DNA from: Candidatus Pelagibacter sp. TMED165
GTDB lineage: Bacteria; Pseudomonadota; Alphaproteobacteria; Pelagibacterales; Pelagibacteraceae
Length of the DNA: 12,726 nucleotides
Direction of reading: 5' to 3'
Assembly: GCA_002171035.2 (NCBI GenBank)
Contig: NHHO02000002.1
Coordinates: 2,402 to 15,127, forward strand
The position numbers and the translations under genes are program-made. This document shows positions 7,711 to 12,726 of the stretch, piece after piece. Each line of letters begins with the position of its first letter. Within the stretch, counting starts at the first letter, position 1. The notes beneath the pieces are model-generated. The model worked only from the letters and a program-made list of their open reading frames with translations. It had not been told where the DNA came from and searched no databases.

Positions 7711-8808
7711 ATGAATTTAAGACCCTTTAGAAATATTGATAGAAAAAAAACAAAAGTTATCAATGTTGGTAAAGTTAAGATTGGTGGTGATAATCCAATT
7801 ACAGTTCAATCAATGACAAATACTTTAACGACTGATGTAAAACAAACGATCAAACAAATTACCGAAATACAAGAAGCAGGTGCAGACTTAGTAAGAGTAT
7901 CTTGTCCTGATGAGAACTCAACTAAGTCTTTAAAAGAAATTGTAAAAAATGTGGATATACCGATCATAGCCGATATTCACTTTCATTATAGAAGGGCAAT
8001 CGAAGCAGCTGAGAATGGTGCAAAATGTTTAAGAATTAATCCAGGGAATATTGGTGATAGAAAAAAAATACTTGAAGTATTGAAGGCTGCTAAAGAAAAT
8101 GATTGTTCTTTGAGGATAGGAGTTAACGCTGGTTCATTAGAGAAAGATATACTTGAAAAGTACAAAGAACCATGCCCAGAAGCTTTGGTAGACAGCGCAT
8201 TAAGAAACATAAAAATTTTAGAAGATCAAAATTTTTTTAATTTTAAAATTAGTGTCAAGTCATCTGATGTTTTTCTTTCAATTGGAGCATATCGACAACT
8301 TTCTAAAGTTACAGATTATCCCTTGCACTTAGGTATTACTGAAGCAGGTAGTTTTGTGTCTGGAAGCATTAAGTCATCTATAGGTTTGGGAACTTTACTC
8401 TTAGATGGAATAGGTGATACTATAAGAGTATCCTTATCAGATGATCCTGTTAAAGAGATTAAAGTGGGCAATGAAATCCTAAAATCTCTTAACTTAAGAA
8501 ATAGAGGAGTAAAAATTATCTCATGTCCATCTTGTGCTAGGCAAGCATTTCAGGTAATTGACACAGTTAAAATTTTAGAGGAGAAATTAGCACATATTCA
8601 AACCCCAATTACATTGTCAATAATTGGATGTGTTGTAAACGGGCCAGGTGAGGCAGCGATGACAGACATAGGCATTACTGGAGGGGGAAAAGGCAGCAAT
8701 ATGCTTTACCTGTCGGGGGTACAATTTGAGAAAGTGCTCACTAAAGATATTATTGCAAAGGTAGTAGAAGAAGTTGAGAAAAAAGTTTTAGAACTTAAGA
8801 AAAGTTAA
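7711..8808 (+). CDS. ispG: 4-hydroxy-3-methylbut-2-en-1-yl diphosphate synthase IspG
   Basis: IspG (GcpE) is the penultimate enzyme of the MEP isoprenoid pathway. It reductively opens methylerythritol cyclodiphosphate to HMBPP using a [4Fe-4S] cluster fed by flavodoxin or ferredoxin. The TIM-barrel half shows [19 protein letters not shown] and LVRVSCPDE. It continues with [22 protein letters not shown] and LGITEAG. The C-terminal cluster domain has [11 protein letters not shown] and [12 protein letters not shown]. By family alignment Cys272, Cys275 and Cys307 plus Glu314 bind the cluster. The 365-residue length matches the short bacterial (E. coli-like, 372) form without the large plant-type insertion. 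It lies 3 bases after lysC. Its TAA stop overlaps the prfA ATG by one base (TAATG), suggesting translational coupling. Confidence 0.97.
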   Translation: MNLRPFRNIDRKKTKVINVGKVKIGGDNPITVQSMTNTLTTDVKQTIKQITEIQEAGADLVRVSCPDENSTKSLKEIVKNVDIPIIADIHFHYRRAIEAAENGAKCLRINPGNIGDRKKILEVLKAAKENDCSLRIGVNAGSLEKDILEKYKEPCPEALVDSALRNIKILEDQNFFNFKISVKSSDVFLSIGAYRQLSKVTDYPLHLGITEAGSFVSGSIKSSIGLGTLLLDGIGDTIRVSLSDDPVKEIKVGNEILKSLNLRNRGVKIISCPSCARQAFQVIDTVKILEEKLAHIQTPITLSIIGCVVNGPGEAAMTDIGITGGGKGSNMLYLSGVQFEKVLTKDIIAKVVEEVEKKVLELKKS

Positions 8809-9881
8809 TGATACCTCAAAAAACAATTGTAGATTTAATTAATAAACACATTTTACTTGAAAAGGAATTATCTTCTGGATCAATAGAAAAAAATACATTT
8901 GCTGAAAAATCAAAAGAATATGCAGATTTAAATGAAATTATCGAAGATGCAAAAAAATATATTGATTATGAAAAAAATAAAGCTGACCTCAAAAAAATAT
9001 TAGATGATGTTAGTTCTGATGAGGAGTTGATTAAAATGGCTCGAGTAGAATTAAATGACTTAAATTTAGCTAAAGAAAAAAGTGAAAAAAAATTAAAACT
9101 TTATCTATTACCAAAAGATGAAGCAGATAAAAAAAATGCAATAATTGAAATTAGGGCAGGTACTGGAGGTTTAGAGGCTAGTTTATTTGCTTCTGATCTT
9201 TTTAAAATGTATGAAAAGATAAGTCATAAGAAAAAATGGAGCGTTGAACTGATTTCTATTTCAAGAAGTGAAGCTGGCGGATTAAAGGAAGTTATAGCCT
9301 CTATTAAAGGAAGCAATATATACTCTACCTTAAAATATGAGAGTGGAGTTCATAGAGTTCAAAGAGTTCCTGACACTGAAACTCAAGGAAGAGTTCATAC
9401 TTCTGCTGCAACAGTAGCAGTTTTACCAGAGGCTGAGGAAGTTGATTTAAAAATAAATGAATCAGATCTTAGAATTGATGTTTTTAGAGCTGGAGGACCT
9501 GGTGGCCAGTCAGTTAATACTACAGATAGTGCAGTACGAATTACCCATATTCCGACTGGTCTTTCTGTATCACAACAAGATGAAAAGTCTCAACATAAAA
9601 ATAAAGCAAAAGGTATGAAAATTTTAAGAGCTAGGTTATATGAATTAGAAAGGACAAGAATTGATAAAGAAAGGTCTCAAGATAGAAAGAATAAAATTGG
9701 TACTGGGGATAGGTCAGAAAGAATTAGAACTTATAATTTTCCTCAGGGCAGAATAACAGACCACAGAATAAATATTACATTACATAAATTAGATGAATTC
9801 TTAGAAGGGGAAGCATTTGATGAAATCATTGAAGCTTTAACTCTTCAAGCACAAGAGGAAAGTCTAAGTAGTTTAATTTAA
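8808..9881 (+). CDS. prfA: Peptide chain release factor 1
   Basis: RF1 reads UAA and UAG in the ribosomal A site and triggers release of the finished protein. The protein has 357 residues, which is normal for RF1. The codon-reading tripeptide of the PxT class is PDT (188-190) within [19 protein letters not shown], which marks it as RF1 rather than the SPF-type RF2. The catalytic GGQ (232-234) sits in [19 protein letters not shown], with Gln234 the expected methylation site. The C-terminal part ([19 protein letters not shown]) is intact. No recoding frameshift is present, as expected for RF1. The start overlaps the ispG stop by one base. The gene for its modifying enzyme, prmC, follows after a single base. 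All eleven complete genes here end in TAA or TAG, the codons this factor serves. Confidence 0.97.
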   Translation: MIPQKTIVDLINKHILLEKELSSGSIEKNTFAEKSKEYADLNEIIEDAKKYIDYEKNKADLKKILDDVSSDEELIKMARVELNDLNLAKEKSEKKLKLYLLPKDEADKKNAIIEIRAGTGGLEASLFASDLFKMYEKISHKKKWSVELISISRSEAGGLKEVIASIKGSNIYSTLKYESGVHRVQRVPDTETQGRVHTSAATVAVLPEAEEVDLKINESDLRIDVFRAGGPGGQSVNTTDSAVRITHIPTGLSVSQQDEKSQHKNKAKGMKILRARLYELERTRIDKERSQDRKNKIGTGDRSERIRTYNFPQGRITDHRINITLHKLDEFLEGEAFDEIIEALTLQAQEESLSSLI

Positions 9882-9882
9882 T

Positions 9883-10725
9883 ATGAAATTACAATACGCA
9901 ATACAAAAGGCAAATAAAATATTAAGAGAAAAAGCAATATTATCTCCTTCACTTGATAGTGAGCTTTTGATGTCTAAAGTAATTAATAAAGAAAGAAAGT
10001 TTGTAATTTTAAATTTAGACAAACAAATTAATAAAAAAGATTATCTATATTTTAAAAAATTAATTTTTGAAAGGGCCAAGGGTAAACCTCTAGCATACCT
10101 GACAGGAAAAAAATCATTTTGGAATTATGAATTTGAAATTAATGAAAATGTTTTAATTCCTAGACCAGATACTGAAATTATAATTGAAGAGGTGCTTAAA
10201 ATTTATAAAAATAAAGATAATTTAAATTTCCTCGAAATAGGTGTAGGTTCAGGATGTATTTTACTCTCAATTTTAAAAGAAAAAAAACACTTTAAAGCAT
10301 ATGGAATTGATATAAGTTTAGAGTGTTTAAAAGCCAGTAAAACTAATGCTAATAAGCTTAATGTAGAAAATAGGGTAAAGTTTTTTAAATCAGATATTGA
10401 CAATTTTAATAATGGCAAATATGATTTAATTATATCTAATCCTCCATATATTAAAAAGTTAGATTTAAAATATTTGGAAAAAGATATATCTAATTTCGAG
10501 CCCAAATTGGCTCTAGAGGGTGGATTAGACGGATTATCAGAAATCAGAAAAGTAATTGCAAAAGCATCTGAACTGATAAAAATTAATGGCAAACTGATAT
10601 TAGAAATTGCTTTTAACCAAAAGGAAGAAGTTAAAAAAATACTTAGAGACAAAGGCTTTTATGTAAATAAGGTCGTTAAAGACCTGTCAAAATTTGATCG
10701 ATGCATAATTAGCACCAAAATATAA
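9883..10725 (+). CDS. prmC: Release factor glutamine N5-methyltransferase PrmC
   Basis: PrmC (HemK) transfers a methyl group from SAM to the glutamine of the GGQ loop in RF1 and RF2, which raises termination efficiency. The N-terminal helical substrate-binding part (about 1-80) includes DSELLMSKV and the AKGKPLAYLTGKKSFWNYEF segment. Next comes VLIPRPDTE (90-98), which the family uses to position the substrate. SAM-binding motif I is FLEIGVGSGCI (116-126), followed by YGIDIS. The amide-methylase signature NPPYI is at 186-190 within DLIISNPPYI. After it, LALEGGLDGL and LILEIAFNQ match conserved family blocks. Length (280) is normal. It begins one base after prfA, its substrate's gene, so the pair are probably co-translated. 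No Shine-Dalgarno site is visible. Confidence 0.96.
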   Translation: MKLQYAIQKANKILREKAILSPSLDSELLMSKVINKERKFVILNLDKQINKKDYLYFKKLIFERAKGKPLAYLTGKKSFWNYEFEINENVLIPRPDTEIIIEEVLKIYKNKDNLNFLEIGVGSGCILLSILKEKKHFKAYGIDISLECLKASKTNANKLNVENRVKFFKSDIDNFNNGKYDLIISNPPYIKKLDLKYLEKDISNFEPKLALEGGLDGLSEIRKVIAKASELIKINGKLILEIAFNQKEEVKKILRDKGFYVNKVVKDLSKFDRCIISTKI

Positions 10726-10737
10726 AAAATTAAATTT

Positions 10738-11157
10738 ATGGTTACATTTAGAAATAACAATAATCGGAGAAATAACTTTCGAAGAGTAGATAGAAATTTT
10801 AAGTCAAACAATGACAGATCAAAATATGGATCTAATTTCTCCAATGGTGAAAATTTTCAGAGAAAGATACCTGGAAGAAATAATCATAATGCCTCCAAGT
10901 TAATAGAAAAATACAATAATTTAGCAAGAGAGGCCTTATCAACTGGAGATAAAATTTTATCCGAAAACTATTTCCAGCACGCTGATCATTTTACAAGAAT
11001 ATTAAAAGAACAAGAAAATTTGAAAAAATCAAGATTTGCTGAAAAAACCTCTGATTTAAGTAAAAATGATGATCAAGAAAAATCGCACGATAAACCTTTA
11101 GATGACTCAAAAGGCAAAGGTCTTGAAGAACAAAAAGAAACAGTTTTGGCAAAATAA
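10738..11157 (+). CDS. DUF4167 protein, Asn/Arg-rich N-terminus
   Basis: This 139-residue protein of unknown function fits the alphaproteobacterial DUF4167 family. Residues about 1-50 are low-complexity and rich in Asn, Arg, Ser and Phe (for example FRNNNNRRNNFRRVDRNF), strongly basic and probably disordered, resembling RNA-binding RGG/RN-rich tails. A short conserved-looking segment follows (about 52-95): NASKLIEKYNNLAREALSTG, then ENYFQHADHFTRILKEQE, which looks like a helical hairpin of TPR-like spacing. The C-terminal 40 residues are a charged Lys/Asp/Glu-rich tail. It starts 12 bases after prmC and ends exactly where the convergent M23 peptidase gene ends. Linkage to prfA-prmC is also familiar in other Alphaproteobacteria, which hints at a translation- or RNA-related role, but this is inference from context and composition. 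Confidence 0.85.
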   Translation: MVTFRNNNNRRNNFRRVDRNFKSNNDRSKYGSNFSNGENFQRKIPGRNNHNASKLIEKYNNLAREALSTGDKILSENYFQHADHFTRILKEQENLKKSRFAEKTSDLSKNDDQEKSHDKPLDDSKGKGLEEQKETVLAK

Positions 11158-12450
11158 TTAGTTTAATCCAATTATTTTTTCTGATTTTAAAACATCTAAT
11201 TTAATTTTTTGAGTTTCAAATACTTTTCTTTCTTGATTTTTTAAAACTTTACCTGAAGGTAATTTAAGAGTTTGAGAATTAACTTTTTTTCCATTAATTA
11301 AAACTTCATAATGTAAATGTGGTCCAGTAGATTTTCCAGTAGAACCTACATATCCTATTGTTTGTCCTTGTTTGACTCTAACACCACCCCTTATTCCCTT
11401 CGCAAATTTTGACATGTGAGCATATATTGTTTGATATGTTGCGTTATGTTTTATGACTATGCAATTTCCTCCACCACCACACCATCCTGCTTTTTTAACC
11501 ACTCCATTTCCTGATGCCATTATTGGAGTACCCATAGGAGCTGCAAAGTCAGTACCTCGGTGCATCTTGTTAAATCCATCTATTGGATGTTTTCTCATAC
11601 CAAATGGAGAAGATAGTCTCGCTCCATTAATAGGGGTTTTCATTAATGCTTTTTGAACACTCTTTCCATTTTTATCATAATGACCTCTACTATTATCATC
11701 ATCAAAAAAATAAAGAGAATTATCTTCACCACTGAGAACTAAATTTGCAAATAAAATATCTCCTGTTTCAATTATTTTTTTATTTTCATTAATAAATACT
11801 TCATACATAATTTGAAATTTATCTCTTTTTCGTATATCTCTTTGAAAATCAATCTGAAACCCATAAAGTCTTGCAAGTTCTATGATAGTATTTGCTGGTA
11901 TTTTTTTATCGGTAGCTGATCTATACAAACTTTGAAGTATAACATTTTCACTATAAATAATTTTTTTATTCAATTTAGTTAGAATAATTTCGTGATTAAA
12001 GTCATCACTTTCATTATTTCTGGTTAGTATCACTCTTTCTTTATTAGATATTTGAAAAATAAAATTTTTTACAGAATTATTAGATTGATCTATTGTAAAA
12101 TAAATTTTTTGATTAACATTAAGTTTATTAAGATTTACTTTTTTTGAAAGTTTATTTTTAATATTTTGAATCTCTTTTTTCTCTATTTGATAGTCATTTA
12201 AAACACTATCGAAAGTTTCTCCAATAGTTATCTGATGTTTAATCTTTTTAAATTTTGGTTCTAAATTATTGGCAAAGTAATTAGTAGTTTTTTTAAAATA
12301 AATATTATTGATTATATCTTTGTAGTTATCGTTAATTTCTTTTTTTACTAAGTTATAATAACTTGTTGAAATTATAGTTATTATCAAAAGCACACCTAAT
12401 GCTAAAATTTCGTTTTTATTTTTGAGTTTTATTTTAATTTTATTGAGCAT
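11158..12450 (-). CDS. Membrane-anchored M23 (LytM) peptidase, MepM-like
   Basis: This is a probable peptidoglycan endopeptidase that cuts cross-links so the wall can grow. From the chosen ATG the protein is 430 residues. It has a basic N-terminus, then one hydrophobic segment (about 15-32), giving an inner-membrane anchor with the rest in the periplasm. Residues about 74-130 (ITIGETFDSVLNDYQI..., VNQKIYFTID) resemble the LysM/OapA-type region of MepM (YebA). The segment IELARLYGFQIDFQRDIRKRDKFQIMYE also matches that family. The LytM domain keeps its zinc ligands: HRGTD (His297, Asp301) and PHLHYE (His380), with His378 and YAHMS His345 nearby. A glycine-rich loop GWCGGGGNC has two cysteines (324, 330). 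Catalytic activity is therefore expected, unlike EnvC-type activators. An upstream TTG start at 12468 would add six residues; ATG 12450 is preferred. It is divergent from the probable rRNA operon. Confidence 0.93.
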   Translation of the reverse strand: MLNKIKIKLKNKNEILALGVLLIITIISTSYYNLVKKEINDNYKDIINNIYFKKTTNYFANNLEPKFKKIKHQITIGETFDSVLNDYQIEKKEIQNIKNKLSKKVNLNKLNVNQKIYFTIDQSNNSVKNFIFQISNKERVILTRNNESDDFNHEIILTKLNKKIIYSENVILQSLYRSATDKKIPANTIIELARLYGFQIDFQRDIRKRDKFQIMYEVFINENKKIIETGDILFANLVLSGEDNSLYFFDDDNSRGHYDKNGKSVQKALMKTPINGARLSSPFGMRKHPIDGFNKMHRGTDFAAPMGTPIMASGNGVVKKAGWCGGGGNCIVIKHNATYQTIYAHMSKFAKGIRGGVRVKQGQTIGYVGSTGKSTGPHLHYEVLINGKKVNSQTLKLPSGKVLKNQERKVFETQKIKLDVLKSEKIIGLN

Positions 12451-12547
12451 TAAAAATTCAATTTTCAATTGTTAGTTTAGAATTAGTAAAAAATCAAAAA
12501 AAACCCTGAAAATAAAGATTTTTTGACGTTTTTTTTATCCTTAAACT
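12451..12547. other. Upstream part of the peptidase/rRNA intergenic region
   Basis: This AT-rich stretch has no open frame of note. It contains A- and T-tracts (12488-12503, 12519-12536) that could act as an UP element or bend DNA in front of the rRNA promoter. It also has a perfect but all-AT-rich inverted repeat, AAAAAATC (12488-12495) with GATTTTTT (12517-12524). A TTGACG at 12523-12528 has no -10 box at normal spacing. The promoter for the minus-strand peptidase gene must also lie here, but I could not identify it. Confidence 0.4.
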
Positions 12548-12583
12548 CTTGATTTCCATTAATTTTAGCCTATAAGCATCAAA
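12548..12583 (+). promoter_or_regulatory. Probable rRNA operon promoter
   Basis: A -35 element CTTGAT (TTGATT at 12549-12554) is followed by a 16-base spacer and then TATAAG (12571-12576), preceded by C. This gives CTTGAT...CTATAAG, close to the alphaproteobacterial sigma-70 pattern CTTGAC...CTATAT. Transcription would start near 12582-12584. Upstream A/T tracts may serve as an UP element. It points towards the rRNA leader described below and leaves a leader of about 145 bases to the window edge. Confidence 0.6.
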
Positions 12584-12627
12584 CTTTCTCAAAAAAATAT
12601 TGTATTAACAATAAATTAGCGAGGATT

Positions 12628-12647
12628 ATTGAGCTTTTTAGCTCAAT
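12628..12647 (+). promoter_or_regulatory. rRNA leader hairpin (boxB-like position)
   Basis: ATTGAGCT (12628-12635) and AGCTCAAT (12640-12647) form a perfect 8-bp stem closed by a TTTT loop. TAGC at 12617-12620 and GCTA at 12650-12653 could extend it as an outer stem across an asymmetric internal loop. It lies just before the boxA-like element, which is where a boxB-type stem would be expected in rRNA leaders. It is not followed by a T-tract, so it does not look like an intrinsic terminator. Confidence 0.5.
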
Positions 12648-12648
12648 T

Positions 12649-12660
12649 AGCTATTTAAAA
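12649..12660 (+). promoter_or_regulatory. boxA-like antitermination element
   Basis: AGCTATTTAAAA agrees with the E. coli rrn boxA TGCTCTTTAACA at 9 of 12 positions. In rRNA leaders boxA binds NusB-NusE(S10) and starts antitermination. The position, between the leader hairpin and the boxC-like GTGTGGAC and about 75 bases before the likely 16S start, fits. AT-rich composition makes chance agreement easier, so confidence is moderate. Confidence 0.5.
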
Positions 12661-12678
12661 AGTAAATATTTAAGAAGA

Positions 12679-12723
12679 GAAGTGTGGACGGTTAAGGTTA
12701 CCAAAATTTGTCGTACACACTTC
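12679..12723 (+). promoter_or_regulatory. 16S rRNA 5' leader stem with boxC-like motif
   Basis: GAAGTGTGGACG (12679-12690) pairs with CGTACACACTTC (12712-12723): 11 of 12 positions pair, with a single G/A mismatch and a 21-base loop. The left arm contains GTGTGGAC, like the rrn boxC, and the stretch GAAGAGAAGTGTGGACGG resembles sequences seen just upstream of alphaproteobacterial 16S genes. The window ends CTTCAAC. In many Alphaproteobacteria bases like these run directly into TTGAGAGTTTGATC, the 16S 5' end. The mature 16S gene itself is not in the window. Confidence 0.7.
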
Positions 12724-12726
12724 AAC

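Noticed and set aside
10203..10652. A 149-codon open frame on the minus strand inside prmC
   Set aside because: It is wholly antisense to a strong PrmC reading frame with intact motifs. Its Leu/Ser/Phe-rich product is what antisense of AT-rich coding DNA gives, and no family resemblance is seen.
12451..12468. TTG start adding six residues to the M23 peptidase
   Set aside because: ATG at 12448-12450 gives a standard short basic N-terminus before the membrane segment; the TTG has no ribosome-binding support.
12488..12524. Inverted repeat AAAAAATC / GATTTTTT near T-tracts, as an intrinsic terminator
   Set aside because: The stem is almost entirely A-T with a 21-base loop, and it lies upstream of, not downstream of, any gene on the plus strand. 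Chance pairing of A- and T-tracts explains it.
12523..12528. TTGACG as the main rRNA -35 box
   Set aside because: No -10-like sequence lies 15-19 bases downstream; the TTGATT/TATAAG pair just beyond is better spaced and matches the alphaproteobacterial pattern.
1..12726. CRISPR array, insertion sequence, prophage, toxin-antitoxin or defence system
   Set aside because: No regularly spaced repeats, transposase-like frames, attachment-type repeats or shift in composition were seen. All genes are recognisable housekeeping or conserved small families.

Overview
The window is a compact, strongly AT-rich stretch of bacterial chromosome. Gene content, the proteins' resemblance to alphaproteobacterial families, very short gaps and the stop codons (nine TAA, two TAG, no TGA among the eleven complete genes) point to the SAR11 clade (Pelagibacterales, Candidatus Pelagibacter-like). 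This assignment is made by recognition, not by a database search. No mobile element, CRISPR array, tRNA or horizontally acquired island is visible. The genes are housekeeping genes.

Layout. At the left edge is the start of a minus-strand malate synthase G gene (glcB, partial). It is divergent from accA, which encodes the acetyl-CoA carboxylase alpha-carboxyltransferase and has an unusual C-terminal membrane helix. accA runs tail to tail into secA on the minus strand; their two stop codons share the palindrome TTATAA. secA is divergent from argJ, which is followed by a small zinc-ribbon gene (DUF1178). That gene overlaps tail to tail with ubiG on the minus strand. ubiG is divergent from a tight five-gene plus-strand run: lysC, ispG, prfA, prmC and a DUF4167 gene. 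Gaps in this run range from a 1-base overlap to 12 bases. A minus-strand M23 peptidase gene (MepM-like) abuts the end of the run with no gap.

The last 276 bases are the only sizeable non-coding stretch. They look like an rRNA operon promoter and leader. There is a CTTGAT/CTATAAG promoter, a perfect 8-bp hairpin, a boxA-like element, a boxC-like GTGTGGAC and a 12-position stem just before the window ends. The 16S rRNA gene very probably begins within a few bases of the right edge.

Functional logic. prfA and prmC are enzyme substrate and modifier: PrmC methylates the GGQ glutamine of RF1. The block DUF1178-ubiG-lysC-prfA-prmC-DUF4167 resembles a gene order familiar from other Alphaproteobacteria, but shortened and with ispG where ptsP often lies. 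The other genes serve fatty-acid synthesis, the glyoxylate route, protein export, arginine, lysine/threonine, isoprenoid and ubiquinone synthesis, and cell-wall remodelling.

I did not find a clearly new system. The points most worth checking are the AccA membrane tail, the apparent absence of a glycine riboswitch before glcB, and the rRNA leader architecture.
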